Assembly (NCBI GenBank): GCA_964528845.1
Contig: CAZGVE010000001.1
Location: 62,001-126,000, forward strand
Direction of reading: 5' to 3'
Source of the DNA: FEN-1191 sp964528845
Lineage (GTDB): Bacteria > Pseudomonadota > Gammaproteobacteria > Steroidobacterales > Steroidobacteraceae
DNA: 64,000 nucleotides
The notes under the pieces were generated by a model, which ran no database searches, was not told where the DNA came from, and was given only the letters and a program-made list of their open reading frames with translations. Below are positions 51,606-60,554 of this stretch, in pieces. Within the stretch, counting starts at the first letter, position 1; each line of letters begins with the position of its first letter. The translations under genes were made by a program, and so were the position numbers.

Positions 51606-53657
51606 TCAGGCCGATACGGGCCGGAGCGCCGTCGGCGATGCCGGCACCAGGTTGGCGAAGGCGGCGCGGCCGCCCTGTTGGGCCAGCAGCATCGGCATGA
51701 GCTCATCGATGCTGCGCGCCGGACCAAACAGCTGGCCCTGGGCCTCGTTGCAGCGGTTGTGGCGCAGGAATTCGAACTGGCGTACCGACTCGACGCCCTC
51801 GGCCACGACCTCCATGCCGAGGCTGTGACCCATGTCGATGATGGTGCGCACCAGCACGGCGTCGGCCGCATCATCGGCTGCATCGCGCACGAACGACTGG
51901 TCGATCTTGAGGGTGCCGATCGGAAACTGCTGCAACGCCGACAGCGAGGAGTAGCCGGTACCGAAATCGTCGATCGACAGATGCAGCCCCATGTCGTGCA
52001 GCTGGTTGAGCATCTGGACTGTCCGCTGCGGGTCCGCCATCAGCGTGGTCTCGGTGATCTCGAGCTCGAAATGACGGGGCGACACTGCGTGCCGCTCGAA
52101 CACCGAGCGGCAATTGAGGATGAAGCTCGCCTGCTTGAGCTGCTTGAGCGAGAGATTCAGCGATATGCGCCCGGGATCGGCGACGTGCCGCCGCAGCGAG
52201 CGGAAGTCCATGCAGACGCGATCGAGCACCCATTCGCCGATCGCGCCGATCAGGTCATTCTCCTCGGCAATCGGAATGAACTGCGCAGGCGGTATGTCGC
52301 CGTGCCCTGGCACCCGCCAGCGCAGCAGCGCCTCGGCGCCGACGATCCGGCCGTCGCGCAGGTCGACCTTCGGCTGATAACGCACCACGAATTCGTCACG
52401 CTCGATCGCGCGTCGCAGCTTGCTCTTGAGCATCAGCCGCTCGACCGCGGCCGCGTTCATCTCTGGCGAATAGAACGCGAAGGTGTTGCCGCCGTTCTGC
52501 TTTGAGTAATACATCGCCGCGTCGGCATTGCGGATCAGGTCGATCACGTTCTCGGCATCACGGGGACACAGCGCGACGCCGATGCTCACCGACAGGAATA
52601 CTTCCTGCTGATTGACGTGAAATGACTCCCCGGCGGCTTTGAGCACCGTGCGCGCGAGCTGCGCGACCGGGCCACTCGCCTGCTCGCCGTCCTGGCTGAT
52701 GCCGTCGACGAACAGCGCGAATTCGTCGCCCGCAAGTCGTCCCAGGACCACTTCGTTCTGCAGCACGCGCGTGAGCCGCTCGGTCAGAACCTCGAGCACG
52801 CGATCGCCCGAGGCATGGCCGAACGTGTCGTTGACTTCCTTGAAACGGTCCATGTCGATGTACAGCATCGCGACACCATGGCCGGCACGGCGCGCGCGTG
52901 CCATGGCCTGCTGCAGCAGATGCTGGAACTGCATGCGATTCGGGATCTTCGTGAGCGCGTCATAGCGCGCCAGGTAGCGGATCCGGCGCTCGGCGCGCTT
53001 GCGCTCGGTGATATCGCGCGCGACGAAGATGTCGCCTTCGAACTGCGGGTCGTCGGTGGCGATGCTGGAGCCGACGAAGGACACCGGGATGGTCTGCCCC
53101 GACTGCGTTCGCAGAACGGTCTCGCCGGAGGCGAGCGCGCCCTTGAGCAGCTCCTCCCTGGGTTTGTCCGCGCCGTCGAGCAGCGTGGCGATGTCCGTAC
53201 CCGCGAGCTCCTGATCACTGCGACCGGTGAGCAGGCGGGCCGCTTCGTTCGCGATGCGGATGATGCCGCCGGGCGCGGTCACGAACACCGCATCCGTCAT
53301 GCTGTTGAGCACGCTGTGCAGGTAGTCGCGCGTGATCGTCGTATTGCGCAGCGCGAGCCGCATGTTCTCGAAGGCCTGCTCGAGCTCTCCTAGCTGGTCG
53401 CGCTGGGTGCGCGCCAGCGCCTGGCGAAAGTCACCGCGGCTGATCTGCCCCACCGCGTCGATCAGCGCGTGCACGGTACGATCGAGACGATCGCGCTGGC
53501 GCCACGACCACGCCACGGCGAAAGCCGCGGCCAGGACCGAAAACAGCAGTGCCCACGCCGACAGCTCGCGACCGCGCCCGAGGTAGCCCACGACGGCACT
53601 CAAGCCCAGTACCAGGCTGCTCAGGAGCATCAGATTTTTGTATCGTGCGCCGTGCAT
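51606..53657 (-). CDS. GGDEF-EAL c-di-GMP protein with PAS
   Basis: This 683-residue membrane protein has two transmembrane helices (about 8-26 and 34-50), a HAMP-like segment, a PAS domain (about 108-220: LNSMTDAVFVTAPGGIIRIANEAA, DITERKRAE), a GGDEF domain with LAGDEFALF and an EAL domain. The EAL domain has the metal- and substrate-binding residues EALLRW, NLSLKQL, EITET, DDFGTGYSSL, KIDQSFV and AEGVES. Both domains look catalytically competent, so it may make or degrade c-di-GMP depending on the signal. It likely shares a transcript with the PLD-like gene. Confidence 0.92.
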   Translation of the reverse strand: MHGARYKNLMLLSSLVLGLSAVVGYLGRGRELSAWALLFSVLAAAFAVAWSWRQRDRLDRTVHALIDAVGQISRGDFRQALARTQRDQLGELEQAFENMRLALRNTTITRDYLHSVLNSMTDAVFVTAPGGIIRIANEAARLLTGRSDQELAGTDIATLLDGADKPREELLKGALASGETVLRTQSGQTIPVSFVGSSIATDDPQFEGDIFVARDITERKRAERRIRYLARYDALTKIPNRMQFQHLLQQAMARARRAGHGVAMLYIDMDRFKEVNDTFGHASGDRVLEVLTERLTRVLQNEVVLGRLAGDEFALFVDGISQDGEQASGPVAQLARTVLKAAGESFHVNQQEVFLSVSIGVALCPRDAENVIDLIRNADAAMYYSKQNGGNTFAFYSPEMNAAAVERLMLKSKLRRAIERDEFVVRYQPKVDLRDGRIVGAEALLRWRVPGHGDIPPAQFIPIAEENDLIGAIGEWVLDRVCMDFRSLRRHVADPGRISLNLSLKQLKQASFILNCRSVFERHAVSPRHFELEITETTLMADPQRTVQMLNQLHDMGLHLSIDDFGTGYSSLSALQQFPIGTLKIDQSFVRDAADDAADAVLVRTIIDMGHSLGMEVVAEGVESVRQFEFLRHNRCNEAQGQLFGPARSIDELMPMLLAQQGGRAAFANLVPASPTALRPVSA

Positions 53658-53716
53658 GCGGCCATTTCCCCCTCAATACTTGGAATCATGCCGGATGTGC
53701 CGCATAAGGGCCACAA

Positions 53717-54466
53717 ATGATCCACGTGCTTGACCCCGAGCAGCTCACCGGGCGGGTGCGCACGCACCTGGTCGAATTGGCCGGCGGGGACGGCACGCTG
53801 CACCGGGATGCCGCCGGGGCGTTCCTGGCCCTGCAGCAGGCCGCAGCCCGCGACGGGTTTGCGCTGACTGCGCTGTCGACGTTCCGGGATTTCGATCGCC
53901 AGCTGCGGATCTGGAACGAGAAATTCCGGGGCGGCCGCCCACTGCTCGATCGCGAGTCGCGCCCGCTCGATCTGTCGCAGATGAGCGACGAAGCGATCGT
54001 CCGCGCCATCCTGCGCTGGTCGGCGCTGCCCGGTGCCAGCCGCCACCACTGGGGCACGGAGATCGATGTGATCGATCGCTGCGCGCTGCCTGCAGGCACT
54101 TCGGCGCGGCTGCTGCCCGCGGATTTCGCGCCGACCGGTCCGTTCTCGCGACTGGATGCCTGGCTTGAAGAGCACGCGGGACGCTTCGGGTTCTTCCGGC
54201 CCTACGACTGCGACCGTGGCGGGGTGCAACCCGAGCCCTGGCACCTGAGTTATGCCCCAATCGCCCATGCCGCTCTTCCGGACCTGACCCCGGAGGTGCT
54301 CGCTGGGGCGTTGGCCGGCGCGGCCATCGAGGGAGCCGCGGTGATCGGCCGGGAGCTTCAAGCGATCCATGCGCGCTACATTTGCGCGATAGCGCACCCG
54401 GGCGAGCTGGCCCTGGCGGCCGCCAGGATCCCGTGGGAAATCAGTCCTGCAGCCAGGCCTTCTTGA
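53717..54466 (+). CDS. M15-family (VanY-like) peptidase
   Basis: This 249-residue protein has the zinc-peptidase pattern of D-Ala-D-Ala carboxypeptidases: ALSTFRDFDRQLRIWNEKF with the substrate-binding Arg, SRHHWGTEIDVI supplying a His and an Asp ligand, and EPWHLSYAP with the last His and catalytic Glu. No signal peptide is visible, so a periplasmic peptidoglycan role would need another export route; a cytoplasmic role in muropeptide recycling is possible. Its 3' end overlaps the convergent HD-domain gene by 26 nt. Confidence 0.8.
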   Translation: MIHVLDPEQLTGRVRTHLVELAGGDGTLHRDAAGAFLALQQAAARDGFALTALSTFRDFDRQLRIWNEKFRGGRPLLDRESRPLDLSQMSDEAIVRAILRWSALPGASRHHWGTEIDVIDRCALPAGTSARLLPADFAPTGPFSRLDAWLEEHAGRFGFFRPYDCDRGGVQPEPWHLSYAPIAHAALPDLTPEVLAGALAGAAIEGAAVIGRELQAIHARYICAIAHPGELALAAARIPWEISPAARPS

Positions 54467-55493
54467 AATACCCCACCATCAGGGTCCGCACGGTGCCAAG
54501 GGTATCGGGATCGGCGGCATACAACGGAGGATTGCGCCGCAGCATGCGCCAGCTCTCGCTTCGCAGTACCTGCTCCAGATACTGCATGTTGCGGTTGATG
54601 GCCTCGATGTACGGGTTGCGGCCGTCGAACAGGATCTCGAGAAAGCGGTAGGAGCGCTCGAATGCCGCATCCAGCCGCGTCGCCCGGGTATGGTTCACGA
54701 ATTCGGGTGTCTGGCGCAGCAGGTCGAGGCCGGAGGCGTAGCGCACTTCGCGGCGTCCATCGCCGGTGCTCATCGCGACGCCGCCCAGCACGAACTCCGG
54801 ATAGAGTCGATCGCGGCATTTCTCCAGATAGCAGCGATCGGAAAGCTGGGCAATCATGTCGGCGGTACCGAGCAGGTGCCCGAGCCTGGTGTCGCGCGCA
54901 TCACGCGTCACGATCTGGCTGAAGGGTCGCTCATAGCCGGTGTAGTGCACGATCTGCGAGGCGACCGGCGCCCAGGGCGCGAGGCCGAGCTGCGGCAGAT
55001 ACTGCTGCAGGTACTCCGCACCACGACTGACGTGATTGCGAGTGAATTCGGCGCCATTGGCCTGCGCCTGGTCGGTGCTGCGGCGCAGGTAGCCGACGTC
55101 ATGGAACAGCGCCAGCACGACGCCGAGCACCGCGCGTTCCTCGCCGAGCTGCGAGGCCGGGTCGGCCTGGCGCTCATAGCCGGCCAGCAGCCGAGCCATT
55201 GCGAGCGTCACGTCGAGCGTGTGCTGGCGGTCGTGATAGACCGTATCGACTCCCGCATAGCCGGGAATGCGGCCGGCGAACAGCTCGTCGAAGTCGCCGA
55301 ACGCGCGCTCGACGGGCCGCAGAGCGAGCCGCGGCCAGCTCGACACCAGCAGTTTTCCGACGGCCCGCAGCACATCCTGCGGCGAGCTCACGCGCACCGT
55401 ATTGGTGATGTCGTAGTCGCTGCGGCGGATGCTATCGAGCGCACCCGGATCGCTGCGCGTACCACCGGGGTGCTCGTTGGGCAGGGAGGTCAT
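54441..55493 (-). CDS. HD-domain phosphohydrolase-like protein
   Basis: This 350-residue cytoplasmic protein has an HD-superfamily metal site: first His in YHDRQHTLDVTLAMARLL, the HD pair in ALFHDVGYLRR, a further His in RNHVSRGAEYLQQYL, IVHYTGYERPF, and an Asp in GTADMIAQLSDR. The spacing resembles class I cyclic-nucleotide phosphodiesterases more than HD-GYP proteins (no GYP motif follows). Substrate unknown. Adjacent c-di-GMP genes suggest a nucleotide-signalling link, which is only contextual. Confidence 0.7.
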   Translation of the reverse strand: MTSLPNEHPGGTRSDPGALDSIRRSDYDITNTVRVSSPQDVLRAVGKLLVSSWPRLALRPVERAFGDFDELFAGRIPGYAGVDTVYHDRQHTLDVTLAMARLLAGYERQADPASQLGEERAVLGVVLALFHDVGYLRRSTDQAQANGAEFTRNHVSRGAEYLQQYLPQLGLAPWAPVASQIVHYTGYERPFSQIVTRDARDTRLGHLLGTADMIAQLSDRCYLEKCRDRLYPEFVLGGVAMSTGDGRREVRYASGLDLLRQTPEFVNHTRATRLDAAFERSYRFLEILFDGRNPYIEAINRNMQYLEQVLRSESWRMLRRNPPLYAADPDTLGTVRTLMVGYFKKAWLQD

Positions 55494-55565
55494 TGACCGC
55501 AGAGTCTAGGGGAGCCCGGGTGTGACGGCCAGCGACGCGCTGCACAGTTCACACCGGCGCGGGGC

Positions 55566-56333
55566 CTATATGTCAAAGCTCGCCAGCACCGGTGCGTGAT
55601 CTGAGGCGCGTTCGGCGCCGCGTGGCCCGCGATCGATTTCGCAGCTGGTGCAGTGCGCTGCGAGCGCCCGGGCCACCAGAATCAGGTCGATGCGCAGTCC
55701 CGCGTTGCGGCGGAACGAGGCGGCGCGGTAGTCCCACCAGCTGAAGCTCCCAGGCGGCTGCTCGAATTCCCGGAACACATCGACCATCCCGAGCTGCAGC
55801 AGGGTGCGCAGCGCCGCGCGCTCCGGAGCGCTGACATGTACGCTCCCTGCCCACGCGGCCGGGTCGTGCACGTCGCGGTCCTCGGGCGCGATATTGAAAT
55901 CCCCGAGCGCCACCAGCCGCGGGTACGTCCGCAGCTCGGACGCAAGCCACGAGCGCAGCGCCTCGAGCCAGCGCAGCTTGTACTGGTACTTGTCCGAGTC
56001 CAGCGACTGCCCGTTCGGCACGTAGAGGTTGACGATCCTCAAGGCGCCGACGCTGGCGGCCAGCACCCGCCGCTGCGGGTCCTCGAAGCCGGGAATGGCT
56101 CGCTCCGCTGCCTGCAGCGGTTCGCGCGACAGGATCGCGACCCCGTTATAGGTCTTCTGCCCGCTGCACAGGTAGTGGTAGCCGGCGGCCTCGATCTGCG
56201 CGCCCGGAAACGCCTCGTCCGGCAGCTTGATCTCCTGCAGCACTACGACGTCCGGATTGCGCTCGCGCAGCCAATCCAGCAGCTGCGGCAGCCGCACGCG
56301 CAGCGAATTGACGTTCCAGGTGGCGATAAGCAT
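55566..56333 (-). CDS. xthA: exodeoxyribonuclease III
   Basis: This is an AP endonuclease and 3'-5' exonuclease of base-excision repair. It has 255 residues, normal length. All catalytic blocks of the exonuclease-endonuclease-phosphatase fold are present: WNVNSLRVRL, LQEIKLPDEAF (metal Glu), NLYVPNGQSLDSDKY (catalytic Tyr region), LGDFNIAPEDRDVHDP (Asp/Asn), WWDYRAASFRRNAGLRIDLIL and the terminal SDHAPV (Asp-His). It is divergent from the kdp operon and separated by 72 nt from the HD-domain gene. Confidence 0.95.
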   Translation of the reverse strand: MLIATWNVNSLRVRLPQLLDWLRERNPDVVVLQEIKLPDEAFPGAQIEAAGYHYLCSGQKTYNGVAILSREPLQAAERAIPGFEDPQRRVLAASVGALRIVNLYVPNGQSLDSDKYQYKLRWLEALRSWLASELRTYPRLVALGDFNIAPEDRDVHDPAAWAGSVHVSAPERAALRTLLQLGMVDVFREFEQPPGSFSWWDYRAASFRRNAGLRIDLILVARALAAHCTSCEIDRGPRGAERASDHAPVLASFDI

Positions 56334-56386
56334 TACACACGATAGCGCGCCGCGTGCCGGGCGGCGAGTGTGCCGCAGCCGGGTCG

Positions 56387-56410
56387 ATTCTTTACGGAAT
56401 CCTTATGCGG
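56387..56410 (+). promoter_or_regulatory. candidate KdpE operator / kdp promoter
   Basis: Two imperfect direct repeats, ATTCTTTACGG and AATCCTTATGCGG, lie in tandem 42 nt upstream of the first small gene of the kdp operon. The TTTAC-plus-GC-rich arrangement resembles the KdpE-binding site of E. coli (T-rich tract with TTTACA followed by CCCGCC) in general form. It is the only AT-rich block in the 118-nt xthA/kdp region. The assignment rests on position and repeat structure. Confidence 0.45.
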
Positions 56411-56451
56411 GGCGGCGCAGCATGCGCACGTTCCAAACAACGGGGACACGC

Positions 56452-56544
56452 ATGGATATCTGGTTCCTTGGACTGACGCTGCTACTGGCGCTGCTCACGT
56501 GGGGCGGCATCGTATTGTGCGAACGCCTGGAGCGGCGACCGTGA
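56452..56544 (+). CDS. 30-residue membrane protein preceding kdpF
   Basis: A single hydrophobic helix (about 4-22, FLGLTLLLALLTWGGIVL) is followed by CERLERRP. The stop overlaps the GTG of kdpF (GTGA), so the two are translationally coupled. Short proteins with this layout, ending in a CERL-like motif, precede kdpF in various proteobacteria as I recall. Its role is unknown, perhaps a second small stabilising peptide for the Kdp complex. It was kept because of the coupling and the operon position. Confidence 0.55.
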   Translation: MDIWFLGLTLLLALLTWGGIVLCERLERRP

Positions 56545-56630
56545 CCGCGCTGTACTGGATCTCGCTGGGCCTGGCGGTCGCGCTGTTCGGCTACCTGCTG
56601 TACGCGTTGCTCAAGGCGGAGGATTTCTAG
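56541..56630 (+). CDS. kdpF: Kdp potassium ATPase small subunit F
   Basis: This 29-residue single-helix peptide is the same length as E. coli KdpF and shows the matching end FGYLLYALLKAEDF. KdpF stabilises the KdpABC complex in the inner membrane. It begins with a GTG that overlaps the preceding stop codon and ends 2 nt before the kdpA ATG. Confidence 0.88.
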   Translation: MTALYWISLGLAVALFGYLLYALLKAEDF

Positions 56631-56632
56631 CT

Positions 56633-58432
56633 ATGAGTGCGAATGGATGGCTCCAGCTCGCGATCTACCTGATCGTGCTGCTGCTGCTGGTCAAGCCGCT
56701 GGGGGCGTACATGGCAGGCGTGTACGCGGGCGATGGTGCGATCGTGCGCCTGTGCGCACCGTTCGAGCGCCTGCTCTACCGGCTCTGCCGTATCGACGCT
56801 GCCGAGTCGATGAGCTGGCAGCGCTATGCGCTCGCGATGCTGGCCTTCAACCTGCTCGGCGCGCTCGCCGTTTACGCATTGCAGCGAGCACAGGCAGTAC
56901 TGCCCTGGAATCCGCAGCAGCTTGGTGCGGTATCGGCCGACTCGTCGTTCAACACCGCCGTGAGCTTCGTCACCAATACCAACTGGCAGGGCTATGGCGG
57001 CGAATCGACGATGAGCTACCTGACGCAGATGCTGGGCCTTGCGGTGCAGAACTTCCTGTCGGCGGCCACGGGCATCGCCGTGGTGATCGCGATGATCCGC
57101 GGATTCACGCTGCGCCAGGCGCGCCAGATCGGCAATTTCTGGGTCGACACGACCCGCTCGACGCTCTACGTGCTGCTGCCGCTGTCCCTGGTCCTGGCGC
57201 TGGTGCTGGCCGGCCAGGGCGTCGTCCAGAGTTTCAAACCCTATCAGAGCGCCGCGCTCATCGAACCCATCATGGTCGACCAGCCGGTCACCGATGCCGC
57301 GGGCAATCCGGTCAAGGACGCCCAGGGCAATCCGCAGACCAAGGCCGTCAAGGTGGATACCCAGACCATACCGCTCGGCCCCGCTGCGAGCCAGATCGCG
57401 ATCAAGCAACTGGGCACCAACGGCGGCGGATTCTTCAACGCCAACTCGGCGCACCCGTTCGAGAATCCGACACCGCTCAGCAATTTCCTCGAACTGCTCG
57501 CGATCCTGCTGATTCCGGCCGCGCTCTGCTACACCTTCGGGCGCATGGTCGGTGACACGCGGCAGGGCTGGGCGGTGCTCGCGGCAATGCTGGTGCTGTT
57601 CGTGCCGTTACTCGGCTTCACGGCCTGGGCCGAAGGCCGCGGCAACCCGGCCTACCCCGCACAGGTCGCGCAGCAGCACTCCGTGCTGCAGTCCGGCGGC
57701 AACATGGAAGGCAAGGAAACGCGCTTCGGCGTGGCCAACTCGGCGCTGTGGTCGGCAGCCACGACCTCGGCCTCGAACGGCTCGGTCAACGCGATGCATG
57801 ATTCCTACACCCCGCTCGGCGGCCTGATACCGATGTGGCTGATCCAGCTCGGCGAGGTAATCTTCGGCGGCGTCGGCAGCGGGCTGTACGGCATGCTCGT
57901 GTTCGCGATCATCGCGGTATTCATCGCCGGGCTCATGGTCGGGCGCACTCCCGAATACCTCGGCAAGAAGCTCGAGTCCTTCGAGATGAAGATGGCCTCG
58001 CTGGTGATCCTGATCCCGCCCTTCCTGGCGCTGGTGGGCACCTCGATCGCGGTGTCCTACCCCGCCGGACGCGCCGGCACCGCCAATCCCGGTGCGCACG
58101 GATTCTCCGAGATTCTGTACGCTTTCTCCTCGGCCGCGGGCAACAACGGCAGCGCCTTCGCAGGCCTGTCGGCCAACACGCCGTTCTACAACACGATGCT
58201 CGGCATCGTGATGTGGGCCTCGCGTTTCTGGCTGATCGTGCCGGTGCTCGCGATCGCCGGCAGCCTCGCTTCCAAGAAGCGCGTGCCCTCGGGCGCGGGC
58301 ACGCTCGCCACCGACACGCCGCTGTTCGTCGTGCTGCTGGCCGCCACGGTGGTGATTGTTGGCGCGCTCGCGTTCTTCCCTGCCCTCGCGCTCGGACCTG
58401 TGGTCGAGGAACTGCAGTTTCAGGCCCATTGA
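56633..58432 (+). CDS. kdpA: potassium-transporting ATPase, K+-binding subunit A
   Basis: This channel-like subunit binds and conducts potassium. It has 599 residues (E. coli 557) with about ten membrane helices. The selectivity-filter loops are visible: TNTNWQGYGGEST, GTNGGGFFNANSAHPFENPT, TTSASNGSVNAMHDS and SSAAGNNGSAFAG. The extra length is partly a periplasmic insertion at about 205-255, with an NPVKDAQGNPQTKAVK segment. First large gene of kdpABC, followed 15 nt later by kdpB. Confidence 0.96.
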   Translation: MSANGWLQLAIYLIVLLLLVKPLGAYMAGVYAGDGAIVRLCAPFERLLYRLCRIDAAESMSWQRYALAMLAFNLLGALAVYALQRAQAVLPWNPQQLGAVSADSSFNTAVSFVTNTNWQGYGGESTMSYLTQMLGLAVQNFLSAATGIAVVIAMIRGFTLRQARQIGNFWVDTTRSTLYVLLPLSLVLALVLAGQGVVQSFKPYQSAALIEPIMVDQPVTDAAGNPVKDAQGNPQTKAVKVDTQTIPLGPAASQIAIKQLGTNGGGFFNANSAHPFENPTPLSNFLELLAILLIPAALCYTFGRMVGDTRQGWAVLAAMLVLFVPLLGFTAWAEGRGNPAYPAQVAQQHSVLQSGGNMEGKETRFGVANSALWSAATTSASNGSVNAMHDSYTPLGGLIPMWLIQLGEVIFGGVGSGLYGMLVFAIIAVFIAGLMVGRTPEYLGKKLESFEMKMASLVILIPPFLALVGTSIAVSYPAGRAGTANPGAHGFSEILYAFSSAAGNNGSAFAGLSANTPFYNTMLGIVMWASRFWLIVPVLAIAGSLASKKRVPSGAGTLATDTPLFVVLLAATVVIVGALAFFPALALGPVVEELQFQAH

Positions 58433-58447
58433 AGGAACCCGCACCCC

Positions 58448-60520
58448 ATGGCCACGATAGCCCGCGCCCGTCCGCTGTTCGATCCGCCGCTGGTCCGCCA
58501 GGCGATCCGCGACTCGTTCGTGAAGCTCGCGCCCTGGGTGCAGTGGCGCAATCCCGTCATGTTCGTGGTGCTGGTCGGCAGCCTGCTGATCACCGGTCTT
58601 TGGATCGCGCAGGTCGGTGGCGGCCTCATGCACGAGGGACGTCCGTCCTTCGTGCTCGCGATCGCGCTGTGGTTGTGGGCCACGCTGCTGTTCGCCAACT
58701 TCGCCGAGAGCCTGGCCGAAGGTCGCGGCAAGGCGCAGGCCGCGGCGCTGCGCTCGACCAAGCGCGACGTCCCGGCGCGCCGACTGCGCGGTGAGGATCC
58801 TTCCGGGCCCGTCGAGACGGTTCCCGGCAGTAGCCTGCGACGCGGCGACGTGGTGCTGGTCGACGCCGGCGACACGATCCCGGGAGACGGCGAGGTGGTG
58901 TTCGGCACCGCATCGGTGGACGAGAGCGCGATCACCGGCGAGTCGGCGCCTGTGATCCGCGAGGCCGGCGGGGACCGCTCCGCGGTCACGGGTGGCACAC
59001 GCCTGCTTTCCGACTCACTGCGCATCCGCATCACCGCCGATCCGGGCGAGGCGTTCCTGGACCGAATGATCGCAATGGTCGAGAACGCGAAACGCGCCCG
59101 CACCCCGAATGAGATCGCGCTCGCGATCCTGCTGGCGGGCCTGACGCTGATCTTCCTGAAGACCACCGCGACGCTGCTGCCCTACTCGTTGTACAGCGTG
59201 TCGGTTGCGGGCCAGGGCACGCCGATCACGATCACGGTGCTCGTGGCGCTGCTGGTATGCCTGATTCCGACCACGATCGGCGGTCTGCTCTCCGCGATCG
59301 GCATCGCGGGCATGGATCGCATGATCCAGGCCAACGTGATCGCAACCTCGGGACGAGCCGTCGAGGCCGCGGGCGACGTCGACGTACTGCTACTGGACAA
59401 GACCGGCACGATCACGCTCGGCAACCGTCTCGCCTCCCGCTTCATCCCGGCACCCGGCGTAACCATCGAGGAGCTGGCCGATGCGGCGCAGCTGGCGTCG
59501 ATCGCCGACGAAACGCCTGAAGGCCGTTCGATCGTCGTGCTGGCCAAGCAGCAGTACGGCATCCGCGGCCGCGACTTGAGCGCGCTCGGCGCGCAGTTCA
59601 TTCCATTCTCAGCGCAGACCCGGATGAGCGGCGTCGATTTCGAGGGTGGTTGCATCCGCAAGGGTGCCGCGGATGCGATCGGGCGCTGGCTGAAGGGGAA
59701 TGGCGCGGCCCTCGGCACCGAGCTGCAGCGCACGGTCGAAGCGGTCGCGCGAGCGGGCGCGACCCCGTTGGTCGTTGCCGACGCCACGCATGCGCTCGGA
59801 GTGATCGAGCTCAAGGACATCGTCAAGGGCGGGATCCGCGAGCGCTTCGCCGAACTGCGTCGCATGGGTATCCGTACGATCATGATCACCGGCGACAACA
59901 GCCTGACCGCGGCGGCAATCGCGGCCGAGGCCGGAGTCGATGACTTCCTGGCCGAGGCGACGCCTGAGGCCAAACTGCAGCTGATACGGGATCATCAGGC
60001 CCAGGGCCGCATGGTGGCGATGTGCGGCGACGGCACCAACGACGCTCCGGCACTGGCACAGGCCGACGTCGCGGTCGCGATGAATACCGGCACGCAGGCG
60101 GCGAAGGAAGCCGGCAACATGGTGGACCTCGACTCCAATCCGACCAAGCTCATCGAAGTGGTCGAGGTCGGCAAGCAGATGCTGATCACGCGCGGCTCGC
60201 TGACCACCTTCAGCATCGCGAACGACGTCGCCAAGTACTTTGCGATCATTCCGGCTGCCTTCGCGACCACCTATCCGCAGCTCAATGCGCTGAACATCAT
60301 GCACCTGGCCAGCCCCGACAGCGCGATTCTGTCGGCGGTGATTTTCAATGCGCTGATCATCATCGCCCTGATCCCGCTGGCACTGCGTGGTGTGCGCTAC
60401 CGTCCGGTGGGCGCCGATGCGTTGCTGCGCCGGAACCTGCTGATCTATGGCGTGGGCGGGCTCATCGTGCCCTTCATCGGCATCAAGCTCATCGACGTGG
60501 TGCTGCAGGGACTGCCCTGA
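58448..60520 (+). CDS. kdpB: potassium-transporting P-type ATPase subunit B
   Basis: This is the catalytic P-type ATPase of the Kdp pump. It has 690 residues. The phosphorylated aspartate is Asp317 in LLLDKTGTITLGNR. Other P-type motifs are the A-domain TGES (ITGESAPV), KGAADAIGRW, MITGDNSLTAAAIA and the hinge MCGDGTNDAPALAQADVA. Membrane helices occur at both ends. The serine in TGES (E. coli Ser162), a known inhibitory phosphorylation site, is present. Confidence 0.97.
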   Translation: MATIARARPLFDPPLVRQAIRDSFVKLAPWVQWRNPVMFVVLVGSLLITGLWIAQVGGGLMHEGRPSFVLAIALWLWATLLFANFAESLAEGRGKAQAAALRSTKRDVPARRLRGEDPSGPVETVPGSSLRRGDVVLVDAGDTIPGDGEVVFGTASVDESAITGESAPVIREAGGDRSAVTGGTRLLSDSLRIRITADPGEAFLDRMIAMVENAKRARTPNEIALAILLAGLTLIFLKTTATLLPYSLYSVSVAGQGTPITITVLVALLVCLIPTTIGGLLSAIGIAGMDRMIQANVIATSGRAVEAAGDVDVLLLDKTGTITLGNRLASRFIPAPGVTIEELADAAQLASIADETPEGRSIVVLAKQQYGIRGRDLSALGAQFIPFSAQTRMSGVDFEGGCIRKGAADAIGRWLKGNGAALGTELQRTVEAVARAGATPLVVADATHALGVIELKDIVKGGIRERFAELRRMGIRTIMITGDNSLTAAAIAAEAGVDDFLAEATPEAKLQLIRDHQAQGRMVAMCGDGTNDAPALAQADVAVAMNTGTQAAKEAGNMVDLDSNPTKLIEVVEVGKQMLITRGSLTTFSIANDVAKYFAIIPAAFATTYPQLNALNIMHLASPDSAILSAVIFNALIIIALIPLALRGVRYRPVGADALLRRNLLIYGVGGLIVPFIGIKLIDVVLQGLP

Positions 60521-60554
60521 AGTCCCGCGGCGCCGCTCTTAAGGAGTTCGGACC

